In this document: in pieces, positions 15,098 through 22,298 of the stretch
How the letters are laid out: the number at the start of each line of letters is the position of its first letter
Numbering within the stretch: position 1 is the first letter of the stretch
Assembly (NCBI GenBank): GCA_017435525.1
Contig: JAFSEW010000034.1
Coordinates: forward strand, 1-64,000
Length of the DNA stretch: 64,000 nt
Origin: Oscillospiraceae bacterium
GTDB lineage: Bacteria > Bacillota > Clostridia > Oscillospirales > Oscillospiraceae
Direction: 5' to 3'
The notes under the pieces: generated by a model
Told to the model about the DNA's origin: nothing
What the model saw: the letters and a program-made list of their open reading frames with translations, nothing else
Databases searched by the model: none
Program-made: the position numbers and the translations under genes

Positions 15098-15814
15098 TTA
15101 TAAAAGATGTGCGACACACCTGGGAAAATCCCGGTAATCGCCCACGGGGATAAAGGCAAAGTCCGATTCATAGACCGAGGCATCATTGCCGCCTGGGGTG
15201 TAGTCATCCCCCACAAACGCAACTTCGTCATGGGTCAGGCCGTGTTCTTTGCAATAAAGATCCAGAGCGTGGTATTTGTTGTAGGGCGCTGGTGCCATGT
15301 CAAAGGAAGAGGAGCCGCCAATAAACACGCAGTATTCAGGAAACAGGGAAACTACTTCGTCATACATCACGCGGCGCTTCTTCCGGTCCGGGTCGAAGGC
15401 CAGCTTATCCGCCTGCACAGCTTCGGTGCCCAAAATGGCAAAGGTGATACAGCCGGAAGGATGGTACTCCACACTGTTACCGTCAAAAGTCGTGTAGCCA
15501 TATTTTTGCCGCAGGTATGTAATGCGCTCTTCCACAGCTGCTACATCGCAGGGAAAGCACAGATCCCGTTTCATTTCCAAGGCGCCGGTTTCTTTGCAGA
15601 ATTCAGCATATTGCAGGCCATAATTGCCGATGATGTCGATGGGGTACCCTGCCATCTGCCGGAAGATCCTTCCGCACTGCCCGGCACCGGCCATAAGCAG
15701 CTTGTATTGTTCCCCCAGCTTATTGAGCATATCGATATTCTCCGGTGGTAAGGGGGATTTGTGCTGGCACAGTGTGCCGTCCAGATCAAAGGCGATCACT
15801 TTGACTTTACGCAT
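15098..15814 (-). CDS. HAD-superfamily hydrolase (HAD-IIB, phosphomannomutase/sugar-phosphatase-like)
   Basis: 238 residues from the ATG at 15812-15814 (ttggag six bases upstream); it overlaps the GDPD stop by eight bases. Motif I is FDLDGTLCQHKSPLP, motif II may be the MAGAGQ segment, the cap carries NYGLQYAEF, and motif III is VAFVGDDYTPGGNDAS. The GNYGLQ segment and GGNDAS end match the IIB (Cof/phosphomannomutase-like) group, which acts on sugar or polyol phosphates. Coupling to a glycerophosphodiesterase and glycerol-1-phosphate dehydrogenase suggests a glycerol-phosphate-related substrate (inference). Confidence 0.82.
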   Translation of the reverse strand: MRKVKVIAFDLDGTLCQHKSPLPPENIDMLNKLGEQYKLLMAGAGQCGRIFRQMAGYPIDIIGNYGLQYAEFCKETGALEMKRDLCFPCDVAAVEERITYLRQKYGYTTFDGNSVEYHPSGCITFAILGTEAVQADKLAFDPDRKKRRVMYDEVVSLFPEYCVFIGGSSSFDMAPAPYNKYHALDLYCKEHGLTHDEVAFVGDDYTPGGNDASVYESDFAFIPVGDYRDFPRCVAHLL

Positions 15815-16577
15815 CTCTGGCTCCAATCCTTTCCAGTTTCTTCATGCAGTCTGCCGGGAAATTGGTGGTGACCAGCCGGGCTCCCAGGGCAAAGCATTCC
15901 TGAAAATGCGCTTCCTTGGTTACACCAGCACCGATCCAGGGTTCAATGCCCTTTTCCAGCAGATAGGTGTAGTGGGCCGGGACACGATCGCCATAGACAC
16001 AGGCGCAGTATAAATACTCGTCGGGGTTGCGGGATACATTGAACATCCGGTCATAGGGATAGAAGCCATGGAGGAAATACCGACCGGGCCATTTCCCGTG
16101 GATATATTCCAGCACATGGGCATCAAAGCTGTTGAATACCATCCTGTCAGCCAGATGATAGGATTCCACCAGTTCCACACACCGGTCGATACACCGGTGG
16201 CAGCGTTCCAGATTCTCCTCCTGGGCGTATTCTTTGATCTCCAGGTTCAGCAGGATTTCGTGTTTGGAAAGAAATTGCAAGAATTCTTCCAACGCGGGAA
16301 TCCCGGCAGGGGCATATCGGCCGCCTGCATTGTACCGGGTCAGCTCTTCGTAGGTCATATCCGCCACAAAGCCGGTGCCGTCCGTTGTGCGGTCAATGTC
16401 GGCATCATGGATCAGCACCAGAACCCCATCTTTTGTCATTCTGACATCCGTCTCGATCATATCCGTACCGGCTTCTACTGCGGCATGAAAGGCGTCCATG
16501 GTGTTTTCAAAGCAGTTGTAGCTATCACCCCGGTGGGCGGCTACCAGCATCTTTCCGGGTTTTGTCAGTGTTCTCAC
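15807..16577 (-). CDS. Glycerophosphodiester phosphodiesterase family protein (copy 1)
   Basis: 256 residues starting at GTG 16575-16577 behind tgaggtgagcgc. Cytosolic GDPD with a TIM-barrel: AHRGDSYNCFENTMDAF (catalytic His-Arg and ENT), ETDVRMTKDGVLVLIHDADIDRTTDGTG with the metal-binding Glu/Asp and second His, NLEIKEY, and a C-terminal LVTTNFPADC. It hydrolyses glycerophosphodiesters to an alcohol and glycerol phosphate. It lies four bases after the G1P dehydrogenase gene. A paralogue with the same HGFYP insert is at 31,832. No signal peptide, so substrate must enter the cell. Confidence 0.92.
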   Translation of the reverse strand: MRTLTKPGKMLVAAHRGDSYNCFENTMDAFHAAVEAGTDMIETDVRMTKDGVLVLIHDADIDRTTDGTGFVADMTYEELTRYNAGGRYAPAGIPALEEFLQFLSKHEILLNLEIKEYAQEENLERCHRCIDRCVELVESYHLADRMVFNSFDAHVLEYIHGKWPGRYFLHGFYPYDRMFNVSRNPDEYLYCACVYGDRVPAHYTYLLEKGIEPWIGAGVTKEAHFQECFALGARLVTTNFPADCMKKLERIGARDA

Positions 16578-16581
16578 GCGC

Positions 16582-17838
16582 TCACCTCATCAGATCATAG
16601 TACAGCCAAAGGACTGTGTAGCGGTCTTTCAAATCTTTTGCATAAAACAGAGCGTTTTGGATCTTTTCCGGACTGTAAGCCTGCTCAAAGTCTTCCATAG
16701 GCAGGCCAACGCTGGCAAGATAACCGGAAAGCGCTTCGGAAGAGGGTACTTCCCCCAGAATTTCTTTGATATGCGGCCATTTCTCTTTGTAAATGGGCAG
16801 CCTGTCCTGCCGGTACCAGCCTAGCTTCTCCTGCAGGGCAATGACACCTTCCGCAGCATCGGTATAGATCGACCGGATGGCCGCTTCCCAGTCTTTCCGG
16901 GTATGTCCGCCACGGGCGATAGGCGCATCCAAAGCCAGCAGCGCTTCCCGGAGTTTCTGGGTATACACCGCAGAATAGGCCACATCGGTGCCGTGCATGA
17001 AATAGAACTCGTTGTTCAGAAGTCCCGTGATCTCAAAGAAATGGGACAAATGGTGTTCGCTGCCGGAAGCCGGTCTGGAATTCCCCACATAGGCCATGGC
17101 GATACCCACGCCAATCAGCGCTTCCATCAAGCGCCCGATGGCCTCCGGATCCCGGGAAAGGAGCTTCGGGCCCAAGTCTTTGGTGCTTTGGAGCATTTCC
17201 TCCACCATGCCGTAAACAACCGGACAGAAATACTCTCCGTTAACAACGGAGCTGAGCTTCCAGTCATTGAGGCAGGAGAACTTTCCCAGGATATCTCCGT
17301 AGCCCGACTGGATCAGCGCCATGGGCGCGTTTTTGAGAATATCCAGATCTGCCAGAATCACCTCCGGCACATGGGCGTTCACGGTCACCTTCATGCTGCT
17401 CAGGATCATGGCGGCACCCTTGGAGGCGTAGCCGTCCATGGAGGGCGCTGTGGCGATGATGTGGTATGGATGTCCCGCTTCAAAGCTGACATATTTGCAC
17501 AGATCCTGAATTACCCCGGAACCGATGCCAAGAAGCAGGTCTGTGTTTGCCGTCAGCTTTCCCTGAATCGCTTCAATGGCACTTTCATTGGGAACCAGAA
17601 GGGTGTCTCCGGGAAAGACAACATCGGCTTCCAGCTTGCTGCCCAGGGTAGCTTCCACCTGCGCGCCACAGGTGGAATAGGTATTTTCGTCAGCCACCAG
17701 CAGAATGTGCCGGTAGCTTTTTGTCGTTTCCGTAATCCGGGATAAAATGCCGGAGCCAATATCCACGCGCTTTATCTCGCAGCAGTGTTCCCTGCCGCAA
17801 GAGCAAATCTTTGGGCGGAGCATTTCTTCAAAATCCAT
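16582..17838 (-). CDS. araM: sn-glycerol-1-phosphate dehydrogenase (AraM/EgsA type)
   Basis: 418 residues. NAD(P)-dependent metal enzyme interconverting dihydroxyacetone phosphate and sn-glycerol 1-phosphate, found in archaea (lipid backbone) and some Bacillota. Features: VADENTYSTCG, GIGSGVIQDLCKYVSF (dinucleotide loop), ATAPSMDGYASKGAAM, metal-ligand region SGYGDILGKFSCLNDW, and the metal-binding histidines in SRPASGSEHHLSHFFEI. An early cysteine-rich CSCGREHCCEI is unusual looking but typical of the AraM N-terminus. First gene of a four-gene unit divergent from a DeoR regulator. An aaaggaacgcgtaat site precedes the ATG. See findings for a catabolic reading. Confidence 0.93.
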   Translation of the reverse strand: MDFEEMLRPKICSCGREHCCEIKRVDIGSGILSRITETTKSYRHILLVADENTYSTCGAQVEATLGSKLEADVVFPGDTLLVPNESAIEAIQGKLTANTDLLLGIGSGVIQDLCKYVSFEAGHPYHIIATAPSMDGYASKGAAMILSSMKVTVNAHVPEVILADLDILKNAPMALIQSGYGDILGKFSCLNDWKLSSVVNGEYFCPVVYGMVEEMLQSTKDLGPKLLSRDPEAIGRLMEALIGVGIAMAYVGNSRPASGSEHHLSHFFEITGLLNNEFYFMHGTDVAYSAVYTQKLREALLALDAPIARGGHTRKDWEAAIRSIYTDAAEGVIALQEKLGWYRQDRLPIYKEKWPHIKEILGEVPSSEALSGYLASVGLPMEDFEQAYSPEKIQNALFYAKDLKDRYTVLWLYYDLMR

Positions 17839-17882
17839 ATTACGCGTTCCTTTCCGGTGTGCAGAATCTATGGCCCCTGCAC

Positions 17883-17930
17883 TTGTTTTTCATACAGGAG
17901 TATTATATAATGGGCTGTGAAAATGCGCAA
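17883..17930. promoter_or_regulatory. Overlapping face-to-face promoters, araM operon and deoR-type gene
   Basis: Plus strand: TTGTTT (17883-17888), 17 bases, TATAAT (17906-17911). Minus strand: TTGCGC (17925-17930), 17 bases, TATAAT (17902-17907). The two -10 boxes overlap in tattatataat, so the promoters cannot be used at the same time. Confidence 0.75.
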
Positions 17931-18003
17931 GCAATGAGCAGAAATTGATATTATGCTGCTTAATTCTGCGCAATTCCCCAAAACTACGCAAGGAGCATTG
18001 GAT

Positions 18004-18756
18004 ATGTACCAGAACGAACGGGAAATGGAAATTGTGAAGCTGCTGTCCGCAGAGTCCTATATGACGGTAAAAGCCCTCAGCCGGGTTCTCTATACCAGCG
18101 AATCCAGCATTCGGCGTGATCTAACTGGCCTGGAAAAGCGCGGAATCGTCCGGCGAAGCTACGGCGGTGTGGAACTGTCAAAGACCAATGTGACTGTTCT
18201 GCCCTTCAATGTCCGGCTCCACGACAGAGTTCAGGAGAAGAAGCTGATTGCCCAGAAAGCGGCTTCCCTGGTTCATGACGGGGATATCGTCTTTCTGGAT
18301 CAGTCTTCCAGTGCCATGTTTGTGGCTCGGGCCCTGATGCAGGCGGCGCGGGTAACTGTGGTCACCAACAATGTAGAGATCCTCTCGCTGCTGTCCCAGA
18401 CAGATCTGGAGGTGTTTTCCAGCGGGGGCATGCTTTGCAAAAATAACCGCAATTGCCTGCTGGGGGCAGATGCCCATTACATCTTCCGCCAGGTTCACGC
18501 GAATTTCGCTTTCTTCTCCACCAAGGCGCTGTCCGACGACGGGATCATTTACGACTGCGACCGGGAAGAGATCTGCATCCGAAACACCATGCTGGAAAAT
18601 GCCGAGCAAAGGGTGTTTCTTTGCACCGGTGAGAAGATCGGAAGACGATCCGGGTATCGCCAGTGTGCCCTGGAAGATGTGGAATATGTCATCACCGACC
18701 GCAAGGAGCCCCGGCTGTTTCCCGCGCTGCAAGCCTATTCCGGCAAGGTATTATAA
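18004..18756 (+). CDS. DeoR/GlpR-family transcriptional regulator
   Basis: 250 residues from the ATG at 18004 (aaggagcattggat upstream). N-terminal winged helix: EIVKLLSAESYMTVKALSRVLYTS then SSIRRDLTGLEKRGIVRRSYGGVEL, the DeoR signature. C-terminal ISOCOT sugar-phosphate sensor: DGDIVFLDQSSSAMFVARAL, VVTNNVEILSLL, FSSGGMLCKNN, LGADAHYIF and VFLCTGEKIG. It is divergent from araM-GDPD-HAD and most likely controls it in response to a phosphorylated polyol or triose; that link is inference from the shared promoter region. Confidence 0.9.
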   Translation: MYQNEREMEIVKLLSAESYMTVKALSRVLYTSESSIRRDLTGLEKRGIVRRSYGGVELSKTNVTVLPFNVRLHDRVQEKKLIAQKAASLVHDGDIVFLDQSSSAMFVARALMQAARVTVVTNNVEILSLLSQTDLEVFSSGGMLCKNNRNCLLGADAHYIFRQVHANFAFFSTKALSDDGIIYDCDREEICIRNTMLENAEQRVFLCTGEKIGRRSGYRQCALEDVEYVITDRKEPRLFPALQAYSGKVL

Positions 18757-18758
18757 AA

Positions 18759-18802
18759 AGCATCCGTTTCCCAATGCTCGGGAAGCGGATACTTTTTCTT
18801 AT
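18759..18802 (+). terminator. Terminator after the DeoR-type gene
   Basis: Stem atccgtttccc / gggaagcggat with loop aatgctc, then actttttctt. Confidence 0.85.
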
Positions 18803-19017
18803 TCGTACCAGAAGCCAGGGCGCCGCTGCTGAGCGCTGCGGTGACCTTCTGCCGGGTCTCAATCAGGCCGCCAGCGATGATGGGCACCGGGCATGATCTC
18901 AATAAAGTGGGCAACTATATTGCGGATCCTTGCGGCGGCGAGAGCGGGAACCTCAGCTGGTTTGGCTGTGAATATCTCTTTATATATTCCGCCCTGTAGA
19001 ATAATAACACAGTCCAT
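18795..19017 (-). pseudogene. Decayed glpP (glycerol-3-phosphate-responsive antiterminator) remnant
   Basis: On the minus strand an ATG at 19015-19017 opens MDCVIILQGGIYKEI, like the GlpP N-terminal VFLLTGDI strand. After a short unrelated stretch it reaches AHFIEIMPG, then a one-base frame change leads to VPIIAGGLIETRQKV and LSSGALASG, which match the GlpP C-terminus (EIMPG, PIIAGGLI, AL.AGA.A.STS). Intact GlpP is about 180-190 residues; here the middle is missing and the frame is broken. GlpP binds mRNA of glycerol genes in response to glycerol 3-phosphate. Its ruin beside the glycerol-phosphate module suggests an earlier control system was lost. Confidence 0.72.
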
Positions 19018-19045
19018 GGGCGGATTATGGCTACAGAGAAATACA

Positions 19046-19093
19046 AAACCTCTCCGAAAGAACCGATCACACGGTCTTTCGGAGAGGTTTTGT
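19046..19093. terminator. Terminator after the anti-sigma gene
   Basis: Long stem aaaacctctccgaaaga / tctttcggagaggtttt with T-rich flank; serves the minus-strand gene ending at 19098. Confidence 0.85.
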
Positions 19094-19097
19094 TTTA

Positions 19098-19613
19098 TTA
19101 CTCATGATCTGTAACCAGCTGGTACTCCAGCAGGGTGTTGTGCTCCCCTGTTCGGTACTGGATTCGGAGCATGTCTCCCACTTTTATGTGGGCCAGCACT
19201 GCTGCATCACATTGAATGATGATCTCCTCGTTGCCCCAGATGCTGCCATCCGCGTCTGTGGAGATGCTTCCTACAAAGGCATCATCGCGCAGTTCCGTAA
19301 CGCAAACAGTAACGGCTATCACACTTGCCGAGTTTGCGGTGCCTGCTGCGGGGACTTCCGGTGCATTTTCCGCAGGTGCTTCCGCCTTAGTGTCTCCATA
19401 ATACCGGTCAGTCAGTCCGGAAAATGCATTGTCTGCCTCCGTGGGCGCAAAAGACTTTTCGTTCTGCGGGATCAGCAGCAGGCAGAGGCAAGCCGCAGCT
19501 GCAGCCATTACATACAGGTAGGGGCGCTTCTTCCGTTGGCGGATTTTTGCGGTAGCTGCGATCAAATCATCGTCCAGATAATTCATGGCATCCAAAATAG
19601 ATTCCCCATTCAT
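19098..19613 (-). CDS. Putative membrane-anchored anti-sigma factor
   Basis: 171 residues. The first ~28 residues are acidic then basic (ILDAMNYLDDDLIAATAKIRQRKKR), followed by a single membrane segment YLYVMAAAAACLCLLLI (about 32-48) and an external domain rich in Ala/Pro, then VIAVTVCVTELRDDAFVG and a folded C-terminal half. The start overlaps the stop of an ECF sigma gene by ATGA, the usual layout for a sigma/anti-sigma pair, so it probably holds that sigma factor at the membrane. The external signal is unknown. No zinc-binding anti-sigma motif (HxxxCxxC) is seen. Confidence 0.72.
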   Translation of the reverse strand: MNGESILDAMNYLDDDLIAATAKIRQRKKRPYLYVMAAAAACLCLLLIPQNEKSFAPTEADNAFSGLTDRYYGDTKAEAPAENAPEVPAAGTANSASVIAVTVCVTELRDDAFVGSISTDADGSIWGNEEIIIQCDAAVLAHIKVGDMLRIQYRTGEHNTLLEYQLVTDHE

Positions 19614-20170
19614 ACCGTAAATCCCTCCTTCTGCAAATATTCCCGTAAGCTACAGCGCATCCTAAAAAGCAATGTTTTTACCTTCGCTTCACTGATCCCG
19701 CAATAGCGGGCAATGTCTTTTACGGGATCCAGAAAATAGTATCTGCCCAGAAAAACATGGCGGCTTTGCACCGGCAGCTGCCGCACAAAGGCACTGATAC
19801 ACGACCCCAGCAGCTGCGCCTGAACCAGATCTTCCGGCGTTTCTCCCCCAGCAATGGAATCTTCGATTTCCGCCAGTGACACAGCGTATTCCGAATCCCG
19901 CCGTTTCAGGCGATTGCGCTTACGGAAGATATCAATGGAAATCCGCCGGGTGAGCTTTCCCAAATAGGTGGCAAGCACTGTGGGTCGATTGGGGGGAATG
20001 GAATTCCATGCTGCCAAATATGTATCATTGACGCTTTCCTGGCTGTCCTGCAGGTCCTGCAGGATGTTATAGGCGATTTTGTGCAGATATGGCCCGTACT
20101 TCTTTTGCGTAACTTCCAGGGCAGCCTCATCCCTATCAAAATACATGGCTACGATTTCCATGTCTTCCAT
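19610..20170 (-). CDS. ECF-type RNA polymerase sigma factor
   Basis: 186 residues from the ATG at 20168-20170, seven bases after aggagg (an upstream GTG is only one base from that site). Region 2: YGPYLHKIAYNILQDLQDSQESVNDTYLAAWNSIP and LTRRISIDIFRKR (-10 recognition). Region 4: LPVQSRHVFLGRYYFLDPVKDIARYCGISEAKVKTLLFRMRCSLREYL with a helix-turn-helix. There is no region 1 or 3, as expected of group 4 sigma factors. It is translationally coupled to the anti-sigma gene. Confidence 0.92.
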   Translation of the reverse strand: MEDMEIVAMYFDRDEAALEVTQKKYGPYLHKIAYNILQDLQDSQESVNDTYLAAWNSIPPNRPTVLATYLGKLTRRISIDIFRKRNRLKRRDSEYAVSLAEIEDSIAGGETPEDLVQAQLLGSCISAFVRQLPVQSRHVFLGRYYFLDPVKDIARYCGISEAKVKTLLFRMRCSLREYLQKEGFTV

Positions 20171-20217
20171 TGGCACACCTCCTGTCTAACAGTAATCTCG
20201 GCAAAAAATGCCAAAGG

Positions 20218-20721
20218 TTACGGTTTTATGGAAATTTTCATGGTACAGGCATAACGGCTTACTGTTCCATCCACATATCTGGCATATTCCAGGGCTTCCT
20301 GAAAGCCACAATGACGGTGCGTTGCCAGTGACGCAGTGTTGCGCTTATGCACATGGGCATAAACAGTAGTGCCCGCAGGAAGCGCTTTCAGCACTGCGCA
20401 AATTATCTTTGCAGCATATCCTTTTCTGCGATATCCCGGCATGGTTTCCAGGGCTTCCAAAAGCAGACCATCTTCAAACGGTTCCATGCGCAGCGCACTG
20501 ATGTATCGGTTTTCCGCTTCCCACACGGCGTAAAAAGCACCTTTTACCCGAAAGAAATCTTCCCGCAGATACTCCGCAAAGGCATCCTGGGCTTTATTCA
20601 GCTGCACTGCGGGCAGGTCATCCGGAAAAAAGGCTTGTGCATTTTCCAGATTACCCTCCTGGTACACAGCCATAAGCTTCTCAAAATCCATTTCACGGAA
20701 ATGGTGAAACACCCTAAGCAT
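20218..20721 (-). CDS. GNAT-family N-acetyltransferase
   Basis: 167 residues from the ATG at 20719-20721 (agaggaggcagat upstream). The acetyl-CoA loop is in LLLEALETMPGYRRKGYAAKIICAVL (the R/Q-x-x-G-x-G/A pattern as YRRKGYA), followed by VYAHVHKRNTASLATHRHCGF, the GNAT motif B. The substrate is unknown. A transcript start, a structured leader and an intrinsic terminator lie directly upstream, so expression is probably attenuated. Longer upstream starts run through that terminator and are rejected. Confidence 0.87.
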   Translation of the reverse strand: MLRVFHHFREMDFEKLMAVYQEGNLENAQAFFPDDLPAVQLNKAQDAFAEYLREDFFRVKGAFYAVWEAENRYISALRMEPFEDGLLLEALETMPGYRRKGYAAKIICAVLKALPAGTTVYAHVHKRNTASLATHRHCGFQEALEYARYVDGTVSRYACTMKISIKP

Positions 20722-20743
20722 ATCTGCCTCCTCTATTTCCTCA

Positions 20744-20775
20744 TAAAAGCAAAAAGCGCAAGCTAGTGCTTGCGA
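20744..20775 (-). terminator. Leader terminator before the GNAT gene
   Basis: Minus strand tCGCAAGC acta GCTTGCG followed by ctttttgctttt; it ends about 23 bases before the GNAT ATG. Confidence 0.85.
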
Positions 20776-20883
20776 AAAACAACATATGGACACCGCGATT
20801 CCTGTGTCAGGCCTACGGGAACAGGTTTTCTGCACAGGTCAGCTGACGAAACATAGCGCTAATATATCATCCACCCTGATTTT
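20756..20883 (-). ncRNA. Unassigned structured leader or small RNA
   Basis: A strong promoter and an intrinsic terminator delimit a ~125-nt transcript on the minus strand. It contains paired segments such as cctgtg (in gacctgtgcag) with cacagg (in gacacaggaat) enclosing gaaaacctgttcccgtaggc, and an outer partial pairing ggatg/tgtcc. It encodes no obvious peptide. I compared it by memory with SRP, 6S, T-box, TPP, SAM, c-di-GMP, fluoride, ZTP and guanidine RNAs and none fits. It may be an attenuator for the GNAT gene or a stand-alone RNA. Confidence 0.5.
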
Positions 20884-20889
20884 ACAGCC

Positions 20890-20918
20890 ATAGTAGCATA
20901 ACGCACAGTTCTTGTCAA
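20890..20918 (-). promoter_or_regulatory. Promoter of the leader RNA / GNAT gene
   Basis: Minus-strand TTGACA (20913-20918) and TACTAT (20890-20895) with a 17-base spacer. Confidence 0.82.
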
Positions 20919-20919
20919 G

Positions 20920-21241
20920 CGAACATCTGTCTTTGCAAAATCAAGGGGCATTTCTTTGCTTTACACCATTTTATGCCACTTTATATCTTCAAAAAGTTTC
21001 GTTTTCTCAGGAATTCAAAAATACAAAAATCTACAAAATATGACATTTCCTAACATTCTGATGAAAGTTATTAACACTATCCACAGGTTTTTCCACAGCT
21101 TTTGTCAGAGATTGTTTCATCGAACTTCGCAGTATTCTGTCGAAACCAGGTATTACAGAACTTTTTAGGATGTTTTCGTTGGGATTTCATAACACCAAAG
21201 CGAATTTTTTCGCCAAAAAACATTTTTTACAATAGATTGCA
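20920..21241. other. AT-rich intergenic region with DnaA-box-like sites
   Basis: About 320 bases with no credible gene. It is much richer in A/T than its surroundings and holds three neighbouring nonamers like the DnaA box TTATNCACA: TTATTAACA (21068-21076), CTATCCACA (21077-21085) and TTTTCCACA (21089-21097). dnaA, dnaN and rpmH are not near, so this is not shown to be the origin. Confidence 0.45.
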
Positions 21242-21278
21242 GAAAAATGCAGGAAGCATATTTGCTTCCTGCATTTCA
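21242..21278 (-). terminator. Terminator after tsaD
   Basis: Stem aatgcaggaagca / tgcttcctgcatt; on the minus strand it is followed by tttctgc. Confidence 0.85.
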
Positions 21279-21281
21279 TTC

Positions 21282-22298
21282 TTATACACGCTCGCCCAGG
21301 ATGGATTTTGTTGCATAAGCATTCAATTCCATACCGGCAGTATTCCCTGCCAGATATTCATAGTATGCCTGCGCGCCAATCATGGCAGCATTATCGCCGC
21401 ACAAAGAAAGGGGCGGCATAAACACCTGGGCATCCAATTCTTCCGCAGCTTTCAGAATATCCCGGCGGATTCTGGAATTGGCCGCCACGCCGCCGGCGAC
21501 GGCAATCTTCCTGCGACCGGTTTCCTTCAGCGCCTGCACCACTCTGGGAACCAGCGTATTGGAAACTGTGGCGCAGAATGCCGCGCACAGGCTGTCTGTA
21601 TCCAGTTCCTCCCCAACCTGCTCAGCATGGTGGATCAGGTTCAGTGTGGCTGTCTTCAATCCAGAAAAGCTCATGTCATAGGGATTCGCATCGGGCTTCG
21701 GCAGCGGCAGAGAATACTTCGCTTCATCTCCCCGCTGTGCAGCCTTGTCCAGTGCCGCACCGCCCGGATAGGGCATTCCCAGCACCCGGCCAACCTTATC
21801 AAAACATTCACCCGCTGCGTCATCCAGGGTAGTACCCAGAATCTCCATATCCGTATAATCCCGGACATCGATGATCATGGTATGGCCGCCGGAAACAACC
21901 AGGCACAGGAACGGCGGTTCCAATTCCGGGTAGGCCAGATAGTTTGCCGCGATATGACCACGGATGTGGTGCACAGGGATCAAAGGCTTATTCAAAGCCA
22001 TAGCTGCAGCTTTTGCAAAATTCACACCAACGAGAACTGCGCCGATGAGTCCGGGGGCGTAGGTAACGGCTACCGCATCAATATCCTGCCTGTTCAGGCC
22101 GGTTTCCTTCAGAGCCTGATCCGCAAGGCCGTATATCGCTTCAATATGCTTTCTGGATGCGATTTCCGGCACGACACCGCCATAAATCCGGTGCAGATCC
22201 ACCTGGGAGGCAATACAGTCTGTGAGAACATCGCGTCCGTCTCTGACAATGGCAACCGCAGTTTCATCGCAGGAGGACTCCACGGCTAAAATATTCAC
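21282..22298 (-). CDS. tsaD: tRNA N6-adenosine threonylcarbamoyltransferase TsaD
   Basis: 338 residues from the GTG at 22296-22298, eight bases after agaagggag, overlapping the rimI stop (GTGA). TsaD transfers the threonylcarbamoyl group from TC-AMP to A37 of ANN-decoding tRNAs, with TsaB and TsaE. ASKHA-fold motifs: LAVESSCDETAVAIV, VVPEIASRKH, TYAPGLIGAVLVG, the metal-binding histidines in VHHIRGHIAAN, LVVSGGHTMII, DDAAGECFDKVGR and AVAGGVAANSRIR. The bacterial HMEGH form is HIRGH here; both histidines are kept. Last gene of the cysS-polA-rimI-tsaD operon. Confidence 0.96.
   Translation of the reverse strand: MNILAVESSCDETAVAIVRDGRDVLTDCIASQVDLHRIYGGVVPEIASRKHIEAIYGLADQALKETGLNRQDIDAVAVTYAPGLIGAVLVGVNFAKAAAMALNKPLIPVHHIRGHIAANYLAYPELEPPFLCLVVSGGHTMIIDVRDYTDMEILGTTLDDAAGECFDKVGRVLGMPYPGGAALDKAAQRGDEAKYSLPLPKPDANPYDMSFSGLKTATLNLIHHAEQVGEELDTDSLCAAFCATVSNTLVPRVVQALKETGRRKIAVAGGVAANSRIRRDILKAAEELDAQVFMPPLSLCGDNAAMIGAQAYYEYLAGNTAGMELNAYATKSILGERV

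Noticed and set aside
16582..17838. AraM-type gene as a sign of archaeal DNA or archaeal lipids.
   Set aside because: AraM enzymes are native to many Bacillota, the gene sits in a bacterial operon with typical ribosome sites, and no archaeal lipid synthesis genes are nearby.
20756..20883. Assignment as SRP RNA, 6S RNA or a known riboswitch.
   Set aside because: None of the conserved cores (SRP tetraloop region, 6S bubble, T-box, TPP, SAM, ZTP, fluoride, guanidine) could be matched by eye, so I left it unassigned.
21068..21097. Chromosomal replication origin (oriC).
   Set aside because: Only three imperfect DnaA-like boxes and no dnaA/dnaN/rpmH neighbours; I report it as a DnaA-box cluster, not an origin.
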